64,000 nucleotides of DNA, from assembly GCF_900112845.1 (NCBI RefSeq), contig NZ_FONG01000008.1, positions 186,001-250,000 on the forward strand. The letters run 5' to 3'. The stretch comes from Actinacidiphila alni (GTDB lineage: Bacteria; Actinomycetota; Actinomycetes; Streptomycetales; Streptomycetaceae). A program made the translations under genes and the position numbers. Shown piece after piece: positions 26,540 to 35,546 of this stretch. The notes beneath the pieces are model-generated. The model made no database searches, had not been told where the DNA came from, and worked only from the letters and a program-made list of their open reading frames with translations. Positions within the stretch are counted from its first letter, which is position 1. Each line of letters starts with the position of its first letter.

Positions 26540-29254
26540 CTACGGGGTGAGCGCCATCTTCGCCTTGGTGGCCTTGTCCACCTGTGCGTCGGAGAACACC
26601 CATGGGAGGAGTTCGTTGTTCGCCCACATATCCGTCTGGTCGGTGTAATGCGCGTTGTAGACGTGACCTGACGCGCCGGTCAGGTTGATCCAGCGGGACT
26701 TGTCGAAGTCCTGGAGGTTGACGATCATCCGCATCGACGGCACCCAGACGACGTCGTAGCCGCCGGCGGCGTTCCAGCCGGTCGCGTCCACGGCGGCCTC
26801 ACCGCCACCGAGCTGCCAGGGGCCGCGGTTGAGCAGCCACTTGAGGACGGCGGGGCCGTCGGTGCCCAACGTCTGGTTCTTCAGCTCCAGCTTGTGGAGG
26901 CGGCCCCAGCTCCAGGTGCCGATGTCCTTGCCGAGCTTGGCGGTCAGCTCGTAACGGGCGTCCTTCATGGCCTGCTCGAGGAGCTGGTCGCGGTCGGTAT
27001 GGTGCGCCTTGTCGGGGTCGCCACTGAAGAACGCGGTCGTCGACGTCGTCCACCAGGGGCTGTCCTGCTGCGGAAGGATCTTGCGGACCACCTCGAACCA
27101 GCGGTCGCCGCCGTCCGGCTGCGCCTCGTCCGCGTCCCGCTCACCGCACTCCTGAACGGTGCCGCTGCTGCCGTCGAGATTGTCGACAGGCCCCGTCTGC
27201 CCAGCCGGCGGCACCCGCAGGCACTGCCCCTCGGGCCGCAGCTCCTTGGGTAGCTTGTTGCCGAACGCCAGCTTGAGGACATTGCGCCACACCGCGTTGA
27301 AATACGCGGCGGCAGCGGAATCCGCGTCCTGGTTGAAGTCCCAGCCTTCGAGCAACTGCTGCGCCTTGCGGACGTAGTCACCCTTGTCGTTCGTGATGTT
27401 GATCTTCAAAAGATACGGGACGAGAAGCTTGGCGATCTCACTGCTGCTGTCACCCTGCATCGACTGCATGTCGTCCATGGAGACCTTGCCGCCGTCCTTG
27501 ATCTTGGACGCGATGAGGTCGTTGATGCGCTGACTCCTTGTGCCGTATCCCCAGTCCTCGGTGAGCAGATACGGGTACTTGCTTTGATCGATGACAGCCT
27601 GGTTCGCGGTCACGATGTAGCCGCGCGGAGGGTTGTACTCGTACGGCATCGCCTTGAAGGGGATGTAGCCCTTCCACGCGTAGTGCGAGTCCCAGCCGGG
27701 CACCGGGTAGGTGCCGTCCACCCCCTTGGCGCGGATCGGCACCTGGCCCGGGGCCTGGTAGCCGATATTGCCCTGCGTGTCGGCGTAGATCAGATTTTGC
27801 GACGGTACGGCGAAGTCGGCGGCAGCCGCACGGAACTGGTCGAAGTTCGTCGCCCTGTCAAGTTCGAAGACGGCGTCCATCGTCTTCGACGGTCGCAGCG
27901 CCGTCCAATTCAGAGCGACCGCGTAACCGCTGTTGACACCGCCCGGCGGGTCGGTCACGGGTGCCGTCTGCCCCACGGTGCGGATCTCGTCGCTGCGGTC
28001 GGAGATCACCGGACCGTTGTTGGTTTCCCGCACCGTAATAGTGCGGCTTTTGCCGCCCGCGACCTTGATCGTCTCCTGGCGCGTCTTGAACGGCAGCTGC
28101 TTGCCGTCGTAGAGGTACGTGTTGGCGGTGACCTTCTCCAGGTACAGGTCGGTGACGTCCGCACCCAGGTTGGTCAGTCCCCAGGCGATGGCCTGGTTGT
28201 GGCCGATGACGACACCGGGCATCCCGGAGAAGGTGTAGCCGGCGACGTCGTACGGGCAGGAGGCGCTGACCGTACGGCAGTGCAGCCCCATCTGGTACCA
28301 GAGCGAGGGAAGCTGCGGCGCCAGGTGCGGGTCGTTGGCCAGCAGTGGCTTGCCGGTCGTCGTATAGGTGCCGGACACCACCCACGAGTTCGAGCCGATG
28401 CCGTCACCCGATGGGCCGAGCAGCGCGGGCATCTGGTCGATGATCTGAGAAATGCCGGAGAGCTGCGACGTGACCCCGCTGTTGAGCCCCTGCGGACCGC
28501 TGGAGGACGCGGGCTCGAACGCGCCGGTGTCCTCGTTGACGGAACCGCCGTCCACGATCGGGCGATTGCGGTCATAGGGATACGCGGGGTACAGCTGCTT
28601 GATCTGTGCCTGGCTGAGCCGGCTGGTCATCAGGGCGCGGTCGATCTCGTCCTGCATATTGCCGCGCAGGTCCCAGGCCATCGCCTTGAGCCACGCGACC
28701 GAGTCGACGGGCGTCCAGCGCGCCGGCTTGTAGTTGTTGCTCAGCGCCAGCGCCGCGTACTCCACGGAGAGCCCGGCCCCGCTGTGGTCCTTGAGGTAGG
28801 CGTTGACGCCGTCCGAGTACGCCTGCAGGTACGACTTGGTGGTGTCGTCGAGCTGGGTGTCGTATTCCTTCTGCGCGATTCCGTGCCAGTCCAGGGTGCG
28901 CAGGAAGGCGTCGGTCTCGACCTGGCCCTTGCCGAACATCTCCGACAGCCGCCCCGCGGTGAGGTGGCGGCGTACGTCCATCTCGTAGAAGCGGTCCTGC
29001 GCCTGGACGAACCCCTGGGCGCGGAAAAGGTCCTCGGGGTTGTCGGCGTAGATCTGCGGGATGCCGTTCTTGTCGCGCATGACGTCGACCGGGCCCGACA
29101 GGCCCTTGAGCTTCAGGGAGCCCGATGTCTGCGGGAAGGAGGCGCGGACGGTGCTCACGCTCCAGTACGACCCGAATCCGATGCCCGCCACGAGCAGCAG
29201 CACGAACGCGATCACGATGAAGCGTACGCGGCGGGATTTCTTCCGTGCGGGCAT
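26540..29254 (-). CDS. Penicillin acylase family protein (Ntn hydrolase)
   Basis: 904 aa. N-terminal membrane anchor (about residues 10-30), then the A-chain, a G287/Ser288 junction (GIGSNSWVVSG) that is the expected autoproteolytic site with Ser288 as N-terminal nucleophile, and a B-chain with NDPHL, GMPGVVIGHNQAIAWGLTN and the NYVT-like ANQAV region. Length fits secreted acylases that cleave amides such as beta-lactam side chains or acyl-homoserine lactones; the true substrate is unknown. ATG at 29254. Convergent with the cyclo-ligase and divergent from the antiporter. Confidence 0.93.
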   Translation of the reverse strand: MPARKKSRRVRFIVIAFVLLLVAGIGFGSYWSVSTVRASFPQTSGSLKLKGLSGPVDVMRDKNGIPQIYADNPEDLFRAQGFVQAQDRFYEMDVRRHLTAGRLSEMFGKGQVETDAFLRTLDWHGIAQKEYDTQLDDTTKSYLQAYSDGVNAYLKDHSGAGLSVEYAALALSNNYKPARWTPVDSVAWLKAMAWDLRGNMQDEIDRALMTSRLSQAQIKQLYPAYPYDRNRPIVDGGSVNEDTGAFEPASSSGPQGLNSGVTSQLSGISQIIDQMPALLGPSGDGIGSNSWVVSGTYTTTGKPLLANDPHLAPQLPSLWYQMGLHCRTVSASCPYDVAGYTFSGMPGVVIGHNQAIAWGLTNLGADVTDLYLEKVTANTYLYDGKQLPFKTRQETIKVAGGKSRTITVRETNNGPVISDRSDEIRTVGQTAPVTDPPGGVNSGYAVALNWTALRPSKTMDAVFELDRATNFDQFRAAAADFAVPSQNLIYADTQGNIGYQAPGQVPIRAKGVDGTYPVPGWDSHYAWKGYIPFKAMPYEYNPPRGYIVTANQAVIDQSKYPYLLTEDWGYGTRSQRINDLIASKIKDGGKVSMDDMQSMQGDSSSEIAKLLVPYLLKINITNDKGDYVRKAQQLLEGWDFNQDADSAAAAYFNAVWRNVLKLAFGNKLPKELRPEGQCLRVPPAGQTGPVDNLDGSSGTVQECGERDADEAQPDGGDRWFEVVRKILPQQDSPWWTTSTTAFFSGDPDKAHHTDRDQLLEQAMKDARYELTAKLGKDIGTWSWGRLHKLELKNQTLGTDGPAVLKWLLNRGPWQLGGGEAAVDATGWNAAGGYDVVWVPSMRMIVNLQDFDKSRWINLTGASGHVYNAHYTDQTDMWANNELLPWVFSDAQVDKATKAKMALTP

Positions 29255-29369
29255 CGCTGTCCTTCGAGGGGCAGGGCGGATCGGTGATCAAGGTGCTCGT
29301 TGTGCAAGGGCAACCATAGGGGCAGCCCGGGGGTCGGCGGCCGGTGGGCCGTGGAATGCCAAGCGAGGG

Positions 29370-29375
29370 TAAAAT
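29370..29375 (+). promoter_or_regulatory. Candidate -10 box of the antiporter gene
   Basis: TAAAAT at 29370-29375, unusually A/T-rich for this region, about 40 nt before the proposed antiporter start. A clear -35 was not identified. Confidence 0.35.
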
Positions 29376-29411
29376 GTTAGGCAAGGCAACGAAGTTGAAA
29401 GGACCGGCACC

Positions 29412-30905
29412 CTGACTGTCCACCACCTCAACGAGATTCTGCTGGTCGGCGCGTCAGTGCTGCTGGTCGCTGTCGTCGCCGTACGCCTTGCCTCGCGCAG
29501 CGGACTGCCGACTCTGCTCATCTACCTCGGTATCGGTGTTGCCATCGGTCAGGACGGCATCTTCGGCTTCACCTTCGACGATGTCCAGCTCACCCAAGTC
29601 CTCGGCTACGCCGCACTGGTGGTGATCCTCGCCGAGGGTGGTCTTGGTACGAAATGGCGGGAAATCAAACCAGTACTACCGGCAGCCGCGGTGTTGTCGA
29701 CATTCGGCCTCATGCTGAGCGTCCTCGTCACTGCCAGTGCCGCGCACTTTCTGGTGGGCCTCGACTGGCGGCAGGCGCTGATCATCGGCGCGGTGGTGTC
29801 GTCGACGGACGCGGCGGCGGTCTTCTCCGTGCTGCGTAATGTGCCGTTGCCCAAGCGGGTGACCGGCGTCCTGGAGGCCGAGTCCGGCTTCAACGACGCC
29901 CCTGTGATCATCCTGGTCGTCTCGTTCTCCGCGGCCGGTCCTGTCGACCACTGGTACCACCTGGTGGGCGAGATAGCGCTGGAGCTGGTCATCGGTGCCG
30001 CCATCGGGCTCGCGGTCGGCTGGCTCGGCGCCTACGGCCTCAAGCACGTCGCGCTGCCCGCATCCGGCCTCTACCCGATCGCCGTCATGGCCATCGCCGT
30101 CGCCGCCTACGCGGCCGGCGCCATCGCGCACGGCTCCGGCTTCCTCGCCGTCTACATCGCCTCGCTCATCCTGGGCAATGCCAAGCTCCCGCACCGGCCC
30201 GCCACCCGCGGTTTCGCCGAGGGGCTGGGCTGGATCGCGCAGATCGGCCTGTTCGTGCTGCTCGGCCTGCTCGTCACGCCGCACGAGCTGGGTGACGACG
30301 TCGTACCCGCGCTGATCATCGGTCTGTTCCTGACCGCCGTCGCCCGCCCGGCCTCCGTCATCGCCAGCCTGGTGCCGTTCGGCATCCCCTGGCGCGAACA
30401 GGCGCTGATGTCGTGGGCCGGGCTGCGCGGCGCGGTTCCCATCGTGCTCGCGACCATCCCCATGGTGTCCGGAATCAGCGACAGCAAACGGATCTTCAAC
30501 ATCGTCTTCGTCCTGGTGATCGTCTACACGGTTGTGCAGGGCCCGACCCTGCCGTGGCTGGCCAAGCGGCTGCGCCTGTCCGGCGACAACGGGAGCGGCG
30601 CCGCCGACCTCGGCATCGAGTCCGCCCCGCTCGAACGGCTCCGCGGCCACCTGCTGTCCGTCGCGATTCCTGACGGCTCACGCATGCACGGCGTCGAGGT
30701 CAACGAATTGCGGCTGCCCACGGGAGCCGCCGTCACCCTGGTCGTACGGGAGGGCGCCAGCTTCGTGCCGCTGCCGTCGACCGTGCTGCGTCGCGGTGAC
30801 GAGCTGCTCGTGGTGACGACCGATCCGGTACGGGACGCGGCCGAGGAGCGGCTGCGGGCCGTCGGCCGGGGCGGCAAGCTCGCCGGATGGCTGGCGTCGG
30901 GATGA
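29412..30905 (+). CDS. Potassium/proton antiporter (CPA1/NhaP2-like with TrkA-C domain)
   Basis: 497 aa if it starts at the CTG of 29412. Twelve or so helices of the Na+/H+ exchanger fold with VVSSTDAAAVFSVL and GVLEAESGFNDAPV (ion-binding Asp pair region), then SWAGLRGAVPIVLA, and a C-terminal TrkA-C-like domain from about residue 395 (VEVNELRLPTGAAVTLVVREG). It exchanges cytoplasmic K+ (or Na+) for H+. The first GTG in frame (29457) would cut off LTVHHLNEILLVGAS and half of the first helix; GGA lies 9 nt before the CTG. The start is therefore uncertain, the product is not. Confidence 0.92.
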   Translation: MTVHHLNEILLVGASVLLVAVVAVRLASRSGLPTLLIYLGIGVAIGQDGIFGFTFDDVQLTQVLGYAALVVILAEGGLGTKWREIKPVLPAAAVLSTFGLMLSVLVTASAAHFLVGLDWRQALIIGAVVSSTDAAAVFSVLRNVPLPKRVTGVLEAESGFNDAPVIILVVSFSAAGPVDHWYHLVGEIALELVIGAAIGLAVGWLGAYGLKHVALPASGLYPIAVMAIAVAAYAAGAIAHGSGFLAVYIASLILGNAKLPHRPATRGFAEGLGWIAQIGLFVLLGLLVTPHELGDDVVPALIIGLFLTAVARPASVIASLVPFGIPWREQALMSWAGLRGAVPIVLATIPMVSGISDSKRIFNIVFVLVIVYTVVQGPTLPWLAKRLRLSGDNGSGAADLGIESAPLERLRGHLLSVAIPDGSRMHGVEVNELRLPTGAAVTLVVREGASFVPLPSTVLRRGDELLVVTTDPVRDAAEERLRAVGRGGKLAGWLASG

Positions 30906-31130
30906 CCGGCGTTCTGGCCGTGCGACATTGATCCGGTCAATGCTCAGGGCCGCACCTGGTGCGCGAAAACGGCCTCGGCCTTTGCGTATCATGGATGAGG
31001 TATTTGTCGAGTTCAACCTCTGTCTGACGCAGAGCCGGCGCGGGACACCGCGCGGAGCGGACGGCTCTCGGCGCGGTCTTCGCGGACCCTGATCCGCGCA
31101 CGCGTCACCAGGCGGCAGAAAGTCCAGGCT

Positions 31131-32465
31131 GTGGCATCCACGGTGCCCACCTCCACGTCCACTTCCGGGTCCGGGGTCTCCCCAGGCGGCGGAAAGCCGG
31201 GTTACCGGCAGTTGCTGCGCACGCCCGGCGTGTGGGCCTTCCTCCTCCCGGGTTTCGCCGCCCGGCAGCCGTTCGCGATGCTGACCATTGGCATGGTGCT
31301 GCTGGTCGAGCACACGACCGGTTCCTACGGCACAGCCGGCGCCACTGCCGCCGTCACAGGTGTCGCGATGGCGTTGTGCGCGCCGCGCGGCGGCCGGTTG
31401 GCCGACCGCTTCGGTCAGCGGACTGTTCTGCTGCCCGGCGTCGTCCTGCACGCCGCTTCGGTCGCCCTCCTGGTGACGCTCGCACTGGCCCACACACCCG
31501 CGTGGACGCTGTTCGCGGCAGCTGTGCCCGCGGGAGCCACCGTGCCTCAGGTCGGGCCCATGGTGCGTGCCCGCTGGGCGGTGGCGCTGAACGGCTCGGC
31601 CACCGCGCACCCCGGCGCGAACGCCGCCTTGATGACGACGGCTGCGGCCTTCGAATCCGTGACGGACGAGTTCACGTTCGTCATCGGCCCGGTGATCGCC
31701 ACAGCCTTGTGCACGGGAGTGCACCCTGCTGCCGGCCTGATCGCCGAAGCGACGTTGACGCTCGTAGGAGGAATCCTCTTCGCGACACAGACGTCGACCG
31801 CACCGGCACCCCACCCGGTCCGCCCGGGCGCAGCGGGGAAGCCCGCCTCAGCACTGTCGGTGCCAGGCGTACGGGCGCTGGCCGTCGCCTTCCTTGGCAT
31901 TGGTGCCGTCTTCGGCGGCATGCAGGTGTCGCTGGCCGCCTTCACACAGGAAATCGACCGCCCCGGCATCAACGGCTTGCTGTACGGGACCTTCGCCGCA
32001 GGAAACATGCTCGCGGGCGTCGCGTACGGCGCCATCGCCTGGCGTCGCAGCCCCCGCAGCCGTCTGCTCGCGGCGTACGCGGCCCTGGCGCTGGCCTGCG
32101 CCCCGCTGTGGGCCGTGCATTCCGTGGCGTTGCTGGCACCGCTGGGGCTGCTGGTGGGCCTGTGCATCGCGCCCGCGCTGATCACCGGCTACACGTTGGT
32201 CGATGCCCTGGTGCCGGGTGCCTCCCGCACAGAAGCCTTCACCTGGCTCACGGGGTCGGTGGCCCTGGGGCAGGCCGCCGCCGTCACGGTGGCTGGACTG
32301 CTGGCCGATCACGCGGGATCGCACGCTGGATTCACCGTGCCGCTGGTCGGTACTGCGCTTGCCCTGGTGGTGCTCATGGGGCTTCGCGGGCGGCTGGTGC
32401 CGCGGGCGCGCGGCGTGATCGCCTCTGGTGTGATCGGTCACCGTCCGCCCGTCCCGGTGGACTGA
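31131..32465 (+). CDS. MFS transporter
   Basis: 444 aa, about twelve membrane helices. The A-motif is GGRLADRFGQRT after helix 2, and a second cytoplasmic loop with YGAIAWRRSPRSR follows helix 8. The N-terminal about 25 residues are Ser/Thr-rich and cytoplasmic. It resembles small-molecule efflux MFS proteins; substrate unknown. GTG start at 31131. The 225-nt gap upstream carries a C/G-rich hairpin-prone stretch (31030-31080) and a TATCAT that could be a -10 box. No operon partner. Confidence 0.88.
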   Translation: MASTVPTSTSTSGSGVSPGGGKPGYRQLLRTPGVWAFLLPGFAARQPFAMLTIGMVLLVEHTTGSYGTAGATAAVTGVAMALCAPRGGRLADRFGQRTVLLPGVVLHAASVALLVTLALAHTPAWTLFAAAVPAGATVPQVGPMVRARWAVALNGSATAHPGANAALMTTAAAFESVTDEFTFVIGPVIATALCTGVHPAAGLIAEATLTLVGGILFATQTSTAPAPHPVRPGAAGKPASALSVPGVRALAVAFLGIGAVFGGMQVSLAAFTQEIDRPGINGLLYGTFAAGNMLAGVAYGAIAWRRSPRSRLLAAYAALALACAPLWAVHSVALLAPLGLLVGLCIAPALITGYTLVDALVPGASRTEAFTWLTGSVALGQAAAVTVAGLLADHAGSHAGFTVPLVGTALALVVLMGLRGRLVPRARGVIASGVIGHRPPVPVD

Positions 32466-32484
32466 CGCCGGGAAATACTGCACT

Positions 32485-32522
32485 ATTGAGTGTCGTTAGC
32501 ACTCAATGAGTGAGAGTGCCAG
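32485..32522. promoter_or_regulatory. CIRCE-type element (HrcA operator) upstream of the fmdB gene
   Basis: TTAGCACTC (32496-32504), 9-nt spacer, GAGTGCCAG (32514-32522): the first arm is identical to the CIRCE consensus and the second matches GAGTGC then differs in the last three bases. An overlapping perfect dyad ATTGAGTG-N7-CACTCAAT lies at 32485-32507. The element ends 10 nt before the GTG start, so HrcA binding could block both transcription and translation. Confidence 0.75.
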
Positions 32523-32531
32523 GAGGAGCAA

Positions 32532-32858
32532 GTGCCGACGTATCAGTACCAGTGCACCGAGTGCGGCGAGGCCCTTGAGGCGGTGCAGAAGTTCAGTGAC
32601 GACGCGCTGACCGTGTGCCCCAACTGCAGTGGACGCTTGCGCAAGGTCTTCTCCGCCGTGGGCGTGGTCTTCAAGGGTTCCGGTTTCTACCGGACCGACA
32701 GTCGCGGCTCGTCCACGAGCAGCTCGCCTGCCACCAAGAGCAGCGGGTCGGAGAGCAAGTCCGACAGCAAGCCGTCGTCGGGATCGACGTCCGGTTCCTC
32801 GTCGACGTCGACGTCCGGCAAGGGCTCCTCGTCCTCCAGCAGCACGTCGGCGGCCTGA
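32532..32858 (+). CDS. FmdB family zinc-ribbon protein
   Basis: 108 aa. N-terminal zinc ribbon MPTYQYQCTECGE...CPNCSG with Cys8, Cys11, Cys29 and Cys32, then the SGFYRTD motif of this family, and a long Ser/Thr/Lys low-complexity tail. Function is not known; some are annotated as regulators. GTG start with AGGAGG 7 nt upstream. The preceding CIRCE-like element implies heat-shock control by HrcA. A terminator-like hairpin follows. Confidence 0.92.
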   Translation: MPTYQYQCTECGEALEAVQKFSDDALTVCPNCSGRLRKVFSAVGVVFKGSGFYRTDSRGSSTSSSPATKSSGSESKSDSKPSSGSTSGSSSTSTSGKGSSSSSSTSAA

Positions 32859-32883
32859 GCGGCCGCTGAGTGCCGCGGATCTT

Positions 32884-32916
32884 ACGAACTCCCGTCGTTC
32901 GCGGCGGGGGTTCGTC
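32884..32916. terminator. Terminator-like hairpin after the fmdB gene
   Basis: Stem ACGAAC-CCCG with CGGG-GTTCGT around a 7-nt loop, between the FmdB gene and mtnP. Confidence 0.65.
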
Positions 32917-32948
32917 GTATGCCGGGCGCCCGCAATAGGGTGATCACC

Positions 32949-33809
32949 ATGGTGCAGAGCAGCAGCAGTGCGACGCAGGCGCGGGCCGAGGTCGGCGTCA
33001 TCGGAGGATCGGGTTTCTACTCCTTCCTCGACGATGTGAGCGAAATCACGGTCGACACTCCCTATGGTCCGCCGAGCGACTCCCTGTTCATCGGTGAGGT
33101 CGCCGGCCGCCGCGTGGCATTCCTCCCACGACACGGCCGCAAGCACCATCTGCCTCCGCACAAGATCAACTACCGGGCCAATCTTTGGGCCCTCCGGTCC
33201 GTCGGCGTGCGCCAGGTGCTCGGCCCCTGCGCGGTCGGTGGGCTGCGCGCCGAGTACGGGCCCGGCACGCTGCTCGTGCCGGACCAACTCGTGGACCGTA
33301 CGAAGTCGCGGGCGCAGTCGTATTTCGACGGCGAGACTCGGGCCGACGGCCAGGTACCAAACGTCGTGCACGTGACTTTCGCGGACCCGTACTGCCCGGT
33401 GGGGCGCGAGGCCGCCGTTGCCACGGCGCGGTCGGGCGGCTGGGAGGCGGTCGACGGCGGGACGCTGGTGGTGGTTGAGGGGCCGCGTTTCTCCACCCGC
33501 GCGGAGTCGCTCTGGCACGCGGCGCAGGGCTGGTCGGTGGTCGGGATGACGGGTCACCCCGAAGCGGTGCTCGCGCGTGAACTCGGTCTCTGCTACACGT
33601 CATTGACGCTGGTCACCGACCTGGACGCGGGCGCCGACACCGGTGAGGGTGTCTCCCACGAGGAGGTCCTCGAGGTCTTCGCGGCCAATGTCGGCCGGAT
33701 GCGGGACGTTCTCTTCGACCTGATCGGCGCCCTGCCGGACAGCGATGCGCGGGACTGTCTGTGTGTGGATCCGCTGGGCGGGCAGGACCCGGGGATCATG
33801 CTCCCCTAG
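32949..33809 (+). CDS. mtnP: S-methyl-5'-thioadenosine phosphorylase
   Basis: 286 aa from ATG 32949. Phosphorylase motifs VGVIGGSGFYSFL, FLPRHGRKHHLPPHKINYRANLWAL, VVVEGPRFSTRAES and VVGMTGHPEAVLARELGLCY match MTAP. It splits methylthioadenosine, a by-product of polyamine and other AdoMet use, for methionine/adenine salvage. The rest of the salvage pathway is not in the window. The frame is open to 32919 but that start is less likely. Confidence 0.94.
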   Translation: MVQSSSSATQARAEVGVIGGSGFYSFLDDVSEITVDTPYGPPSDSLFIGEVAGRRVAFLPRHGRKHHLPPHKINYRANLWALRSVGVRQVLGPCAVGGLRAEYGPGTLLVPDQLVDRTKSRAQSYFDGETRADGQVPNVVHVTFADPYCPVGREAAVATARSGGWEAVDGGTLVVVEGPRFSTRAESLWHAAQGWSVVGMTGHPEAVLARELGLCYTSLTLVTDLDAGADTGEGVSHEEVLEVFAANVGRMRDVLFDLIGALPDSDARDCLCVDPLGGQDPGIMLP

Positions 33810-33857
33810 CCCGTATCCCGTAGCCCGAGTGCCCGCTCACTCGTACGGGTGGCCGAG

Positions 33858-33884
33858 TTTTCCACAGGCGGGGAGTTGTCCACA
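33858..33884 (+). promoter_or_regulatory. Two tandem DnaA-box-like sequences
   Basis: TTTTCCACA (33858-33866) and TTGTCCACA (33876-33884) in the same orientation, 18 nt apart. The second equals a common Streptomyces DnaA box. They lie in the 168-nt gap before the CpaB-like gene; no origin features surround them. Confidence 0.55.
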
Positions 33885-33977
33885 GGGCTCGGGAGCCCTG
33901 TCGGCGCTGTGCGCGATGGTGGACGCATCGACCGGATCTCCCGGTATCGATCTCCTCACATCAGGCGGTGGTCCGTC

Positions 33978-34583
33978 ATGCCCTCCTCCCCCACTCCCGA
34001 CTCGGCTCCGCCGGTCCCGGAGCCGTACACGCCGCCGCGATGCGCGGTGCCGGAGTTCCCGCCGATCCGGGCGGGCGGCAGACGGCAGTTCCTGCGCCGC
34101 TCGGCCGGTCGCCGACGACGTTCGCTCGCGCTCGGCCTGGCCCTGACCGCAGCTGCTCTTGCCGCGTCCGCGGCGCACGGGACAGCGCCGCCTCAAGTCG
34201 TCGCGGCTCCCCACGGACCCGCACCGACCGCCTCGGCGCGCGTCGGGTCGCACGCCGCCTCCGTACCGGCCGCTCATGACGCGGCGGACGCGCTGGTCCG
34301 GGCGCCGGTACGGATCGCCGACGCGGCGGCCGTCGCGCTGCTGCGTCCTGGCGATCATGTTGATGTGCTGGCCAGTTCGCGAGTGGTGGCGGCGAGCGCG
34401 ACCGTCGTAACCGTGCCGGACCACACCGGAGGACCGTCCGCTGCGGGAGATTCCGCTGTTCCCGACACCGTCAGTGGCAGTGGGAACAGCGGCGCGTTGG
34501 TCGTACTGGCGGTGCCTCGTCGTATCGCGGCGGCGCTTTCCGGAGCGGCTGTGACGACACCTTTGGCGGTGACATTGTGCTGA
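33978..34583 (+). CDS. RcpC/CpaB-like secretion/pilus assembly protein
   Basis: 201 aa from ATG 33978. Pro-rich N-terminus, an Arg-rich RRSAGRRRRSLALGLALTAAALAASAA membrane anchor (about 40-65), then a short extracytoplasmic domain with RPGDHVDVLA and a C-terminal IAAAL...TTPLAVTLC. The SAF/RcpC pattern suggests a relation to Flp-pilus CpaB, but no other tad/flp genes are nearby. The mscL gene follows 42 nt or more downstream in the same direction. Confidence 0.75.
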   Translation: MPSSPTPDSAPPVPEPYTPPRCAVPEFPPIRAGGRRQFLRRSAGRRRRSLALGLALTAAALAASAAHGTAPPQVVAAPHGPAPTASARVGSHAASVPAAHDAADALVRAPVRIADAAAVALLRPGDHVDVLASSRVVAASATVVTVPDHTGGPSAAGDSAVPDTVSGSGNSGALVVLAVPRRIAAALSGAAVTTPLAVTLC

Positions 34584-34685
34584 ATCACCCGTTCGTGGAC
34601 AGCGATTGGACACGCAGAACCCGGATTGCCTTCTATGGCGGAACCCATCATTCCGCCACATCGGCGTCACGGAAGAGGCAGAGCG

Positions 34686-35156
34686 TTGACGGACAACGAC
34701 AAGCCGAGTCTGCTGGCAGGCTTCAAGGAATTCATCACGCGCGGGAACGTGATCGATCTCGCGGTCGCGGTCGTCATCGGCGCGGCATTCACCAACGTCG
34801 TGAATTCCGTGGTGAACGGCGTGATCAATCCGCTGGTCGGTGCCTTCGGTACGAAGGATCTCGCTGGGTACTCGTCCTGTCTGAAAGGCCCGTGCGTGGT
34901 GAACGACAAGGGCGAGGTGACCAGCGGAATCCACATCCTGTGGGGTTCGGTGCTGAGCGCAGTCCTGACGTTCCTGATCACCGCCGCGGTCGTGTACTTC
35001 CTGATGGTCGTACCGATGTCCCGCTATCTGGCGCGGCAGGCGAAGAAGCGTCGGCACACCGAGGTGGAGGAGAAGGCGGCGGAGCTAGAGGAGATCACGC
35101 TGCTGCGCGACATCCGCGACGCTCTGGTGGCGCCGCGCGGCGAGGGCGGGGGCTGA
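34686..35156 (+). CDS. mscL: Large-conductance mechanosensitive channel
   Basis: 156 aa from the TTG at 34686, preferred because GGAAGAGG lies about 7 nt upstream and the product then begins close to the family norm (LLAGFKEFITRGNVIDLAVAVVIGAAF). An ATG at 34626 or 34635 would add about 20 residues. Two membrane helices, periplasmic loop with CLKGPC, second helix LTFLITAAVVYFLMVVPM, then a charged C-terminal helix bundle (EEKAAELEEITLLRDIRDAL). It opens under hypo-osmotic stress. Confidence 0.93.
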   Translation: MTDNDKPSLLAGFKEFITRGNVIDLAVAVVIGAAFTNVVNSVVNGVINPLVGAFGTKDLAGYSSCLKGPCVVNDKGEVTSGIHILWGSVLSAVLTFLITAAVVYFLMVVPMSRYLARQAKKRRHTEVEEKAAELEEITLLRDIRDALVAPRGEGGG

Positions 35157-35169
35157 TCGTCCGGTCCGT

Positions 35170-35433
35170 TCAGATGTGGTGCGGCGGCTTCTCGTTGAGG
35201 AAGCGCGTGAAGTCGTCGTCATCGGCCGCCGAGCCGGACGGCCGCTCGCCCCAGCCGCGGTCGGTGTCGTCGGCGGAGGGGCGGTCGAGCGGATCATCGA
35301 AGATCAGGCCCGCCGAACCCGAACCCGTACCCGTGGGTCCGGCCGGGGACACGGGGGCCACCGGCGAGACCGTTTCGGGTGCGGGCTCGTCGTCGGCGTT
35401 CTCGGCGGCGGTGTGTTCGGGGGCGCTGCTCAT
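35170..35433 (-). CDS. Small conserved acidic protein, function unknown
   Basis: 87 aa from ATG 35433 with GGAGG 4 nt upstream. Ala/Pro/Thr-rich first half, then GLIFDDPLDRPSADDTDRGW and a C-terminal DDDDFTRFLNEKPPHHI. The C-terminal motif pattern looks like a short conserved interaction peptide; I recall similar small proteins in other Streptomyces but not a function. Convergent with mscL and divergent from the Cds1-like gene. Confidence 0.8.
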   Translation of the reverse strand: MSSAPEHTAAENADDEPAPETVSPVAPVSPAGPTGTGSGSAGLIFDDPLDRPSADDTDRGWGERPSGSAADDDDFTRFLNEKPPHHI

Positions 35434-35546
35434 GCCTCCAGGGTACGGCGGGGCGTCGGCAGCCGGGCTGTCGTCCCTGCTCAAGCGGCCGGCGGGAGAA
35501 ACCCCAAGTGTCCGTTTGAGGCAGTCGGCCGGATATACCTGGCCGC

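Noticed and set aside
29376..29392. TTAGGCAAGGCAAC as a DmdR iron box before the antiporter
   Set aside because: Only the left half resembles the consensus; the right half does not form the needed dyad.
30926..30942. CATTGA-N5-TCAATG after the antiporter as another MarR site
   Set aside because: Spacer is 5 rather than 4 and it lies at a gene end, so a weak terminator stem is more likely.
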